Assembly: GCA_963831385.1 (NCBI GenBank)
Contig: CAWHPW010000006.1
Coordinates: 62,001-126,000, forward strand
Length of the DNA stretch: 64,000 nt
Source: JACVRX01 sp963831385
Lineage (GTDB): Bacteria > Actinomycetota > Actinomycetes > Jiangellales > Jiangellaceae
Direction of reading: 5' to 3'
The position numbers and the translations under genes are program-made. The notes below the pieces were generated by a model that worked only from the letters and a program-made list of their open reading frames with translations, had not been told where the DNA came from and searched no databases. Shown piece by piece: positions 52,480-60,570 of the stretch (the first letter of the stretch is position 1; every line of letters starts with the position of its first letter).

Positions 52480-52962
52480 ATGGCAAGCGTGATCGAAAGC
52501 GCTGACGCGCTCCGCGTGTCGGCGGCGGCAGCCGTCGCGCTGACCGGTGTCGGTCTGTGTCTGGCCTGGCTGCCCGCTCTCCGGCGGGAGGGTCTGGTCT
52601 GCCTGACAGCACGCCTGCTCACGACGGTGGGGCTGATCGCCGCGATTCTCGATTTCGGCGGCCTCGGTGGTGTGCTCGGACCCGCTCTTGCAGCGATGGG
52701 CCTTGCCGCGATGTGGCAGAGCCAGCCCGAACCGGAGGTGCCACGCCCACGGCGTAAGGGCATCGTGTTTGCGTCGGCGCTGACCGGATTGGCGATCTTC
52801 GCGGCCTTACAGGGCTGGTCCGTTTTCGACCTGGTGCCGACTCAAGCTCGGGTGGTATCAGCAATGGTCGTCGGCGCGCTGGGCGCGCTGGCAACCATTG
52901 CCGTGGCCGACCAGGCCAGGGTGCGAATGCGCGAGGCCGTTCGCGACCGCCTCAACATCTGA
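52480..52962 (+). CDS. Small multi-spanning membrane protein of unknown function
   Basis: 160 residues from ATG 52480 (a GTG at 52489 is possible). Four hydrophobic segments: AAAAVALTGVGLCLAWL, LLTTVGLIAAILDFGG, ASALTGLAIFAALQGW and VVSAMVVGALGALATIAV, joined by a charged loop and ending in a basic tail. I do not recognise a family. It is transcribed away from the LigB-like gene and ends 100 bp before the convergent miaB. Confidence 0.6.
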   Translation: MASVIESADALRVSAAAAVALTGVGLCLAWLPALRREGLVCLTARLLTTVGLIAAILDFGGLGGVLGPALAAMGLAAMWQSQPEPEVPRPRRKGIVFASALTGLAIFAALQGWSVFDLVPTQARVVSAMVVGALGALATIAVADQARVRMREAVRDRLNI

Positions 52963-53062
52963 GCCTGATCGAAGGTGGCGGCGCATGGTTCGGCCGCGGC
53001 CACAACAGCTAGCGCATGGTTCCCAGCGATTGGTCAAGACTTGATCGACACAGTGGTGGCGT

Positions 53063-54565
53063 TCAGCGATCTTCGCATCCGCCGGCCGGCTGCACAGCGA
53101 GCGCCGCTGGGGCACCAACCGAGGGCAGGCCGAGAAGCACACCGCCACGCCGCTCGGCCGACCCGGCTTCCCTACGCTCGTGGGCGTCGCCCGCGCGCGT
53201 GCGCCGCTCGGCGTAGTGACCGCCGGACAACGCAGAGTCAGCCACGAGATGATGCGGAGCGGCGTGGGTCACCACAGCGGTGACCATGTCGCCCGGTCGT
53301 GGCGCCGGGCGGTCTGCCGGCACGGAGAAGTGGACCAACCGGTTGTCCTGTGCGCGTCCGGACAAGCGGTGCGTCTGCTGGTCCTTGCGGCCCTCGCCTT
53401 CGGCCACCAGGATCTCGACCGCGCGGCCCACGAACCGCTGGTTCTCAGCAGAGGCGACATCCTCGACCACGTCGACCAGCCGCTCGTATCGCTCCTGGAC
53501 GACGCTCTTGGGGATCTGGTCGGCCATCTCAGCAGCCGGCGTCCCTGGCCGTTTGGAGTACTGGAACGTAAACGCCGAGGAGAACCTCGCCGCCCGCACG
53601 ACCTCGACGGTCTGCTGGAAGTCGGCCTCGGTCTCGCCTGGAAAACCGACGATGATGTCAGTGGTGATGGCGGCCTCGGGGATCGCGGCCCGGACGCTGT
53701 CGATGATCCGCAGGTACCGGTCGCGCCGGTAGGAACGGCGCATCGCCCGGAGCACGTCGTCGGAGCCGGACTGCAGCGGCATGTGCAACGACGGCATGAC
53801 CGCCGATGTTTCTGCCATGGCCGCGATGACGTCGTCAGTGAAATCTCGTGGATGCGGACTGGTGAACCGCACCCGCTCGAGCCCATCTACTGCGCCCACT
53901 GCGCGCAACAGCCTGCCGAACGCATAGCGGTCTCCGAACTCGACGCCATAGGCGTTGACGTTCTGTCCGAGCAGGGTCACCTCAACAACGCCGTCGGCGA
54001 CCAGCGCCTGGACCTCGGCCAAGATGTCTCCCGGACGCCGATCCCGCTCGCGGCCACGAAGCGCGGGGACGATACAGAACGTGCAGGTGTTGTTGCACCC
54101 GACGCTGATCGCCACCCAGGCCGAGTACGCGCTCTCCCGCCGCGCCGGCAGTGTCGACGGAAAGACCTCCAGCGCCTCCGCGATCTCGACCTGCGCCTCG
54201 TGTTCGACCCGGGCGCGTTCCAACAGGACCGGTAGGGAGGCGACGTTGTGAGTGCCGAACACCACGTCCACCCAGGGAGCTCGCCGGACGATTTCGGCGC
54301 GATCCTTCTGCGCCAGGCACCCGCCTACGGCGATCTGCATGCCCGGAGTGCGTGCCTTGACCGGAGCCAGATGACCGAGGTTGCCGTAAAGCTTGTTGTC
54401 GGCGTTCTCGCGAACTGCACAGGTGTTGAAGACGACGACGTCGGCAGCCCCGTCCTTCGCGACGCGGACGTAGCCTGCTTGCTCGAGCAGCCCGGCGAGG
54501 CGCTCGGAGTCGTGGACGTTCATCTGGCACCCGTAGGTGCGGACGTCGTACGTACGCGTGCTCAT
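53063..54565 (-). CDS. miaB: tRNA-2-methylthio-N6-dimethylallyladenosine synthase
   Basis: 500 residues from ATG 54565 (GAGG upstream); the frame continues open beyond it across the divergent ABC gene, but MSTRTYDVRTYGCQMN is the canonical start. N-terminal methylthiotransferase domain with three cluster cysteines (YGCQMN, NTCAVR, GGCLAQ), radical SAM site GCNNTCTFCIVP, and a C-terminal TRAM domain (VEILVAEGEGRKDQQTHRLSGR). Adds a methylthio group to i6A37 made by MiaA. A tail of about 50 residues beyond TRAM is present. Confidence 0.95.
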   Translation of the reverse strand: MSTRTYDVRTYGCQMNVHDSERLAGLLEQAGYVRVAKDGAADVVVFNTCAVRENADNKLYGNLGHLAPVKARTPGMQIAVGGCLAQKDRAEIVRRAPWVDVVFGTHNVASLPVLLERARVEHEAQVEIAEALEVFPSTLPARRESAYSAWVAISVGCNNTCTFCIVPALRGRERDRRPGDILAEVQALVADGVVEVTLLGQNVNAYGVEFGDRYAFGRLLRAVGAVDGLERVRFTSPHPRDFTDDVIAAMAETSAVMPSLHMPLQSGSDDVLRAMRRSYRRDRYLRIIDSVRAAIPEAAITTDIIVGFPGETEADFQQTVEVVRAARFSSAFTFQYSKRPGTPAAEMADQIPKSVVQERYERLVDVVEDVASAENQRFVGRAVEILVAEGEGRKDQQTHRLSGRAQDNRLVHFSVPADRPAPRPGDMVTAVVTHAAPHHLVADSALSGGHYAERRTRAGDAHERREAGSAERRGGVLLGLPSVGAPAALAVQPAGGCEDR

Positions 54566-54650
54566 CTCGGCCTCAAGGGTACGCAGTCGTGTCCGGACCG
54601 TGACCCGATGACAGTGCCCAAGCGTCGTTACCGTCGATAGGTTGCCTGGC

Positions 54651-55466
54651 ATGACCGAGAGCAAGGTCGATATGACTGACGCCGACGGCCCGGCGCTGGT
54701 CGTCCTCGACAAGGTCAACAAGCACTTCGGCGACCTGCACGTGCTGCGTGACATCGACCTGACAGTTGACCGCGGCGAGGTCGTCGTGGTCATCGGTCCA
54801 TCCGGCTCGGGCAAATCGACGCTGTGCCGGACGATCAACCGGCTCGAGCCGATCGACTCCGGGACGATCTGGCTCGATGGCGAGCCGTTGCCCGCGGAAG
54901 GCAAGGCGCTGGCCCGCCTACGGGCAGACGTCGGCATGGTCTTCCAATCGTTCAACCTGTTCGCGCACAAGACCGTGCTCGAAAACGTCACGCTGGGCCC
55001 CACCAAGGTCAAGGGTGTCTCTCGGGCGGCAGCCGACAAGGAGGCGATGGCCCTCCTCGATCGCGTCGGTGTCGCCAACCAGGCATCGAAGCTGCCCGCC
55101 CAGCTGTCCGGCGGCCAACAGCAGCGAGTCGCGATCGCCCGGGCGCTCGCGATGAAGCCCAAGGTCATGCTCTTCGACGAACCGACATCTGCCCTCGACC
55201 CGGAGATGATCAGTGAGGTGCTCGACGTGATGACGTCACTGGCCCAGGAGGGCATGACGATGATCGTCATCACTCACGAGATGGGTTTCGCCCGCCGGGC
55301 GGCCAACCGAGTCGTCTTCATGGACGAGGGCGAGATCGTTGAAGAGGCATCTCCGGACCGATTCTTCAGCCACGCCGAGAGCGCCCGGGCGCAGGACTTT
55401 CTGGGCAAGATCCTGATGCCGCAGCTGTCCCTGCGCGTTCTCCCGCATCCCCGCGAGACCCACTGA
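54651..55466 (+). CDS. gluA: Polar amino-acid ABC transporter ATPase (GluA type)
   Basis: 271 residues from ATG 54651 (a TTG nine bases earlier is possible). Complete ABC ATPase: Walker A GPSGSGKST, Q-loop VFQSFNLFAHKTVLENV, signature LSGGQQQRVAIARAL, Walker B VMLFDEPTSALDPE, switch His in VITHEMGFA. It energises the permeases encoded downstream. The C-terminal 15 residues (QLSLRVLPHPRETH) extend past the usual end. Confidence 0.9.
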   Translation: MTESKVDMTDADGPALVVLDKVNKHFGDLHVLRDIDLTVDRGEVVVVIGPSGSGKSTLCRTINRLEPIDSGTIWLDGEPLPAEGKALARLRADVGMVFQSFNLFAHKTVLENVTLGPTKVKGVSRAAADKEAMALLDRVGVANQASKLPAQLSGGQQQRVAIARALAMKPKVMLFDEPTSALDPEMISEVLDVMTSLAQEGMTMIVITHEMGFARRAANRVVFMDEGEIVEEASPDRFFSHAESARAQDFLGKILMPQLSLRVLPHPRETH

Positions 55467-55497
55467 CAACCCCTAGTAAGAGGAGAGGATCCGCACC

Positions 55498-56406
55498 ATG
55501 CGAACACCACGATTCGCTTTCGTAGCGGTGGCCGCGGCTACCGCGCTCGTCCTCGCCGCGTGCGGTGAAGATGAGGACGGCGGCGACGAGGCGGGAGGCG
55601 ACACCACCGCCGCACCCACCGAAGAGGCGCCCGAGTTCGAGGCCGGCACGACGATGGCCGAGCTCAACGAGGCCGGCTCGATCACCATCGGCACGAAGTT
55701 CGACCAGCCTCTATTCGGCCTGGTCGGACCCGACGGCGTGCCAGTCGGCTTCGACGTCGAGATCGGCAAGATCATCGCTTCCGAGCTCGGCATCGACGAG
55801 GAGAACATCGAGTGGGTGGAGACCATCTCCGCCAACCGTGAACCGTTCATCGAGGAGGGTCAGGTCGATATCGTCGTCGCGACCTACACGATCAACGACG
55901 AGCGCAAGATGGTCGTCGACTTCGCCGGCCCGTACTACGTGGCCGGCCAGACGATCATGGTTCTGGAGAGCAACACCGACATCAACGGGCCGGATGACCT
56001 GGCCGGCAAGAAGGTCTGCTCCGCTGAGGGCTCGACCCCGGCCGAGCGGATCCGGACCGAATACCCCGAGGCCGAACTAGTGCCTGCCGGCGCGTACTCC
56101 GAATGCCTCGAGCCGCTGCGCAACGGGCAGGTCGACGCCGTGACGACCGACAATGTCATCCTGTCCGGCTTCGTCGACCAGAACCCGGGCGAGTTCAAGC
56201 TCGTCGAGAGCGAACCGTTCAGCGAGGAGCCGTACGGCATCGGTCTGGAGAAGTGCGACGACGACTTCCGCACGTTCGTCAATGACGTGCTGGAAGAGTC
56301 CTTCGAGGACGGCCGCTGGGCGGAGGCCTGGGAAGGGACGGCCGGTGCGGTTCTCGAGACTCCTGAGCCGCCAGCCGTCGACCGGTACGAAGCAACCGGT
56401 TGCTGA
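55498..56406 (+). CDS. gluB: Glutamate/polar amino-acid binding lipoprotein (GluB type)
   Basis: 302 residues; GAGGAGAGG lies 10 nt before the ATG. Lipobox VLAACG gives a lipidated Cys at about 21, then an acidic linker and the family 3 solute-binding fold (ITIGTKFDQPLFGLVGPDGVPVGFDVE; VDIVVATYTINDERK). It captures the substrate outside the membrane for GluCD. Glutamate is the likely ligand from operon type; related proteins bind other polar amino acids. Confidence 0.88.
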   Translation: MRTPRFAFVAVAAATALVLAACGEDEDGGDEAGGDTTAAPTEEAPEFEAGTTMAELNEAGSITIGTKFDQPLFGLVGPDGVPVGFDVEIGKIIASELGIDEENIEWVETISANREPFIEEGQVDIVVATYTINDERKMVVDFAGPYYVAGQTIMVLESNTDINGPDDLAGKKVCSAEGSTPAERIRTEYPEAELVPAGAYSECLEPLRNGQVDAVTTDNVILSGFVDQNPGEFKLVESEPFSEEPYGIGLEKCDDDFRTFVNDVLEESFEDGRWAEAWEGTAGAVLETPEPPAVDRYEATGC

Positions 56407-56487
56407 TTCCCGAGACGCGGGGTGGGCGGCCCGCCGAGGACACGCCCACCCGCGTCCCCGGATACCGACGTACCGGGAGGTCGGCGC

Positions 56488-57135
56488 GTGGACGCGGTGA
56501 TCGAGAACCTGCCGCTGTATTTGGAGGGCTTTCGCACTACGCTGGAGCTGACCCTCATCTCCGCGGCCATCGCTCTGGTGTGGGGAACGGTCCTTGGGAC
56601 ATTTCGGGTTTCGCCGGTAGCGCCGCTGCGATGGTTCGGAACCGCCTACGTCGAGTTGGTCCGTAATACTCCACTCACGCTCGTGTTCGTCTTCTTCGTA
56701 TTCGTAGCGCCACAACTAGGTGTCACTGTGGATTTCTTTGTTTCCGCAGTCTGTGCACTGTCGGTGTACACCGCCGCGTTCGTCTGCGAGGCGGTGCGCT
56801 CTGGTGTCAATAGTGTCGGCGTCGGCCAGGCCGAGGCAGCGCGTGCCGTTGGCCTGACGTTCAACCAAACCCTGCAGACGATCGTGTTGCCGCAAGCCTT
56901 GCGCACGGTGATCCCCCCGTTGATCAACATCTTCATCGCGCTCACCAAGAACAGCTCCGTCGCCGGCGGTTTCTTTGTCGTCGAGCTCTTCGGCGTCGGT
57001 AAGCAGCTCGCGCCCGCCAACCCGTCCGACGTGGTCGCGGTCCTCGTCGGAGTCGCCGTCTTCTATCTCGCCATCACCATTCCTGCCGGACTTCTGGCGG
57101 GTCGGGTCGAGCGGAGGGTGGCGTTCGCCCGATGA
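56488..57135 (+). CDS. gluC: Amino-acid ABC permease (GluC type)
   Basis: 215 residues from GTG 56488, with GGGAGG upstream. HisM-family permease with about five helices; the EAA loop is QAEAARAVGLTFNQTLQTIVLPQALR. Its ATGA end overlaps gluD. An 81-bp gap separates it from gluB. Confidence 0.9.
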   Translation: MDAVIENLPLYLEGFRTTLELTLISAAIALVWGTVLGTFRVSPVAPLRWFGTAYVELVRNTPLTLVFVFFVFVAPQLGVTVDFFVSAVCALSVYTAAFVCEAVRSGVNSVGVGQAEAARAVGLTFNQTLQTIVLPQALRTVIPPLINIFIALTKNSSVAGGFFVVELFGVGKQLAPANPSDVVAVLVGVAVFYLAITIPAGLLAGRVERRVAFAR

Positions 57136-58016
57136 GCTCGGTCCTCTACGACGCTCCGGGGCCGCGGGCCCGCCGGCGGGAGCTGCTGCTTTCGGCCGTG
57201 GCCGGCGTCATCCTGCTTGTTGTCCTGTTCGTCATGTACCGCCAGCTCGACAGCCGGGAGCAATGGGCCGCCGAGCGTTGGCAAGTGTTCACCGAACCAC
57301 CTCTCGGTCAGAACGCGGCGGACGTCTGGCGTTCCATGCTCGTCACCGGTCTTCTGGCGACGTTGCGAGCGGCCGCAGTCGCCGCCGTGATCGCCACCGT
57401 CCTGGGCGTGATCCTCGCGTTCGGTCGGATGGCACGGCCGAGCTGGATCCGGGTACCGGTGATCGCTGTCATCGAGTTCTTCCGCGGGCTGCCGGTTGTC
57501 CTGCTGATGTTCTTCGGTGTCATCGCGCTGGGCCTGCCGCTGTTCTGGGGTGTGGTGTTCGGCCTGGTCCTCTACAACGGAGCGATCATTGCCGAGATCC
57601 TCCGCGCCGGCATCGTGTCCCTACCGAAGGGCCAGACCGAGGCGGCCTACGCAATTGGGCTCAGCAGGACACAGACGCTATTCACGATCCTGCTACCGCA
57701 GGCCGTGCGCCGGATGCTGCCCTCCCTGGTCAGTCAGCTCGTCGTGCTCAACAAGGACACGTCGCTCGGATTCATCATCGGATACGCCGAGTTGCTGCGG
57801 CGGCTTCAGCTGAACACGCAGTTCTTCGGCCAGCGCTATTGGTTCCAGTTCTTTGTCGTCGGCTCGGCCATCTACATAGCGGTCAACTTCACGCTGTCCC
57901 GGCTCGCGGTATGGCTCGAGCGCCGCGGCAGCGTCAAGGCCGCCGGGGGTATTCCCAAGCCCGAGGATGTCGAGGTCCAGGCCGCTGCGCCCACCGAGAG
58001 CGCGACCGGCCCTTGA
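57132..58016 (+). CDS. gluD: Amino-acid ABC permease (GluD type)
   Basis: 294 residues. An N-terminal helix and extracytoplasmic loop precede the HisM-type core with EAA loop QTEAAYAIGLSRTQTLFTILLPQAVR; the C-terminal tail is acidic and Pro/Ala-rich. Heterodimer partner of GluC. It ends 7 bp from the convergent rny stop. Confidence 0.9.
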   Translation: MSSVLYDAPGPRARRRELLLSAVAGVILLVVLFVMYRQLDSREQWAAERWQVFTEPPLGQNAADVWRSMLVTGLLATLRAAAVAAVIATVLGVILAFGRMARPSWIRVPVIAVIEFFRGLPVVLLMFFGVIALGLPLFWGVVFGLVLYNGAIIAEILRAGIVSLPKGQTEAAYAIGLSRTQTLFTILLPQAVRRMLPSLVSQLVVLNKDTSLGFIIGYAELLRRLQLNTQFFGQRYWFQFFVVGSAIYIAVNFTLSRLAVWLERRGSVKAAGGIPKPEDVEVQAAAPTESATGP

Positions 58017-58023
58017 GGGTCTC

Positions 58024-59649
58024 TCACTTGGCGAACTCGGTGGCTCTCGACTCGCGCACCACGGTGATCCGGATCTGGCCGGGGTAGGTCAGTTCCTCCT
58101 CGACCTGCTTGGCGATGTCGCGGGCGAGGACCCCAGCGGCCAGATCGTCGACGACGTCCGGCAGCACCATGACCCGGACCTCCCGGCCAGCCTGCATGGC
58201 GAAAACCTTCTCGACCCCTTCGTGGCCCCGGGCGAGCTCTTCGAGCCGCTCGAGCCGCTTGACGTACGCCTCCAGCGACTCGCGACGGGCGCCGGGCCGG
58301 CCGCCGGACATCGCGTCCGCAGCCTGGGTCAGCACGGCTTCGACGGTTCGGACTTCTACCTCGTTGTGGTGTGCCTCGATGGCGTGCACGACGTCCTCGT
58401 TCTCGCCGTACCGGCGGGCGATCTCCGCACCGATGATCGCGTGACTGCCCTCGACCTCGTGCGTCAGTGCTTTGCCGATGTCGTGCAACAGCGCACACCG
58501 CTTCAGCAACGTCACGTTCAGGCCCAACTCTGCGGCCATCATGCCCGCCAGGTGTGCGGATTCGACCAGGTGCTTCAGGACGTTCTGACCGTACGACGTC
58601 CGATAACGCAGCCTGCCGAGTAGTGCCAGCAGATCGGGGTGCATGTCGGTGATGCCGACTTCCACCAAGGCGTCCTCGCCGGCTCGTGCACACAACTTCT
58701 CGACCTCGGCTCTGCACTTCTCGTACTGTTCCTCGATCCGGTGCGGATGGATCCTGCCGTCGAGGACGAGCTCCTCCAAGGTCAGCCGGGCCACCTCACG
58801 ACGGACTGGGTCGAAGCAGGACAGCAGGACCGCCTCAGGCGTGTCGTCGATGATCAGGTTGACGCCCGTCACCTGCTCGAAGGCCCGGATGTTGCGGCCT
58901 TCGCGGCCGATGATCCGACCCTTCATCTCATCGGCGGGCAGGTGCAGGACAGCGACGACCGACTCGGCGGTCTGCTCTGAGGCCAACCGCTGGATCGCCA
59001 AGGTGATGATCTCCCGGGCTCGGCTCTCGCCGTGCTCGTTGGCCTCCCGCTCGATCTCCCGGACGAGCAGCGCGGCCTCCCGCTTCGCCTGGTTCTCGAC
59101 AGCGGCGACCAACTCAGCCTTGGCCTGGTCAGCGCTGAGTCCGGCCGTGCGCTCCAAGATTCCGCGGCGCTCCTGCTCGACATCGCGTAGTTCCGTGGTC
59201 TTGCGGTCGAGCTCAGCCTTGAGCTCACCGAGCTCAGCGAGCCTCTCCTCCAATCCCCGAGTGTCCGCGTCCAGGCGTTGCTCCCGCTCGGTCGCGCGTA
59301 GCTCGCGCCGCTCGAGATCCTGCCGCTGTGCGGTCAGATCGGCTCGAGTAGCTCTGGCCTCTGCCTCGGCGCCCGTACGCAACTGCTGGGCATACTCGGT
59401 CGACTCCCCCGCACGCTGCCGGATTCGCTCGGCTTCGGCGGTTGCCTGGGCGACGAGCTCGTCGGCAACACTGCGGGCCTGCTCTCGAACGTCGTCGGCT
59501 TCGCGCCGCGCGTCGAGTAGGGCTGCGCCCGTCTCTGCCGGTGGTGTGGAACGGGCCTGGCCGGGGCGGCGAAGCAAGGCGAAGGCAACGACCCCGAGTA
59601 GGCCGGCGATCAGGACTCCGACGATCAGTGCTGCTGTCCCGATGTTCAT
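58024..59649 (-). CDS. rny: Ribonuclease Y
   Basis: 541 residues. One N-terminal transmembrane helix (AALIVGVLIAGLLGVVAFALL), a long coiled coil (about 45-200), KH domain (GRIIGREGRNIRAFEQVTGV), and the HD phosphohydrolase domain with HLVESAHLAGMMAAELG and LLHDIGKALTHEVEGSHA. A membrane-anchored endoribonuclease that initiates mRNA decay. The neighbouring recX-recA order upstream is typical of actinobacteria that keep this enzyme. Confidence 0.94.
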   Translation of the reverse strand: MNIGTAALIVGVLIAGLLGVVAFALLRRPGQARSTPPAETGAALLDARREADDVREQARSVADELVAQATAEAERIRQRAGESTEYAQQLRTGAEAEARATRADLTAQRQDLERRELRATEREQRLDADTRGLEERLAELGELKAELDRKTTELRDVEQERRGILERTAGLSADQAKAELVAAVENQAKREAALLVREIEREANEHGESRAREIITLAIQRLASEQTAESVVAVLHLPADEMKGRIIGREGRNIRAFEQVTGVNLIIDDTPEAVLLSCFDPVRREVARLTLEELVLDGRIHPHRIEEQYEKCRAEVEKLCARAGEDALVEVGITDMHPDLLALLGRLRYRTSYGQNVLKHLVESAHLAGMMAAELGLNVTLLKRCALLHDIGKALTHEVEGSHAIIGAEIARRYGENEDVVHAIEAHHNEVEVRTVEAVLTQAADAMSGGRPGARRESLEAYVKRLERLEELARGHEGVEKVFAMQAGREVRVMVLPDVVDDLAAGVLARDIAKQVEEELTYPGQIRITVVRESRATEFAK

Positions 59650-59997
59650 CGCCGGCTCCCTCTATGTCGCCGTCCGCACGCGGACGGTCACCACTTGGGG
59701 GTCCGTACCGCGGGCCGCGGCGACACCGGGTAGCGCAACGTATCGGCGACCCGCGGGTGCGGGTGCCGTCGTCACCGACGCAGCGCGTCGGCTCCGGTCC
59801 CTGCGGACAGGGACTTCAGGTGTGACATACCGACCGGTCGGGGACCGGAGTCGTTACTACGGTGTCTGACAAGCGTGTCGTGTTGTGTGCGGATTCCGTG
59901 GTTGCGGAGGTCCCTTCTCTCAGGAGGCTACGAGCTAGATAACGAAACGGTCAAGGCGATCGGCGACAGGTGGCCACGACGTCTCGCCCTCTGGAAC
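59650..59997 (-). other. Gene-free stretch with two hairpins upstream of rny
   Basis: The 348 bp between recX and rny contain no convincing gene. Two perfect short hairpins are visible: GTCCCTG-CGGA-CAGGGAC at 59797-59814 and CCGGTC-GGG-GACCGG at 59834-59848. They fall in the probable rny 5' leader and might serve as processing or regulatory structures. No intrinsic terminator with a T-run was seen after recX. Confidence 0.5.
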
Positions 59998-60561
59998 TCA
60001 GCCGGTCGTCGGCTCCTCTGCCAGGAGATCGTCCGTCACGCCTTCCCCGGCCAGTGCCTCACGGACCACCCGGAACGCCAGGCCGGGCGGATAACCCTTC
60101 CGCGCCAGCATTCCGGCCAGCCGGCGGGTTCGTACTGCCGGATCGAGAGTCCGCGTCGACCGCAATCTTGCCGCCACCAGGGATCGAGCCGTCCTCTCCT
60201 CCTGCTCCGCGGGCAGTGCGGAGAGCGCATCGTCCACGACCGCCGGCTCGACACCCCGGCGTCGCAGTTCGAACGCCAGTGCTCGCTTGGCCAGCCCGCG
60301 ACCGGTGTGCCGCGACTCCACCCACGCCTGCGCGAACATGGCGTCGTCGATCAGCCCGACCTCAGCAAACCGGTCCAGCACCCGCTCGCGGATCTCGTCG
60401 GGCACGCCGCGCCGCCGCATTGCCTCGTCGAGCTGAGCCCTGGTCTGCGGCGCGGCCTCCAGCCGCCGAAGCGCGATGGTCCGAGCGACGCTTTCCGGAT
60501 CCGGCTCGACGTCGTCGGGCTCGTCGTCCGGTGCTCGTCGGTTTGCCGTCGTCCTCGTCAT
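59998..60561 (-). CDS. recX: Recombination regulator RecX
   Basis: 187 residues. Three-helix-bundle repeats typical of RecX (RTIALRRLEAAPQTRAQLDEAMRRRGV; FAEVGLIDDAMFAQAWV; RALAFELRRRGV; LARKGYPPGLAFRVVREAL). It modulates RecA filament growth by binding in the filament groove. It starts 9 bp after recA ends, so both share a transcript, allowing RecX to track RecA levels. Confidence 0.93.
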   Translation of the reverse strand: MTRTTANRRAPDDEPDDVEPDPESVARTIALRRLEAAPQTRAQLDEAMRRRGVPDEIRERVLDRFAEVGLIDDAMFAQAWVESRHTGRGLAKRALAFELRRRGVEPAVVDDALSALPAEQEERTARSLVAARLRSTRTLDPAVRTRRLAGMLARKGYPPGLAFRVVREALAGEGVTDDLLAEEPTTG

Positions 60562-60570
60562 CGCCCGTGC

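Noticed and set aside
54566..55273. Upstream extension of the miaB frame to 55273
   Set aside because: It is antisense to the gluA ATPase gene and lacks the MiaB start motif; the canonical N-terminus begins at 54565.
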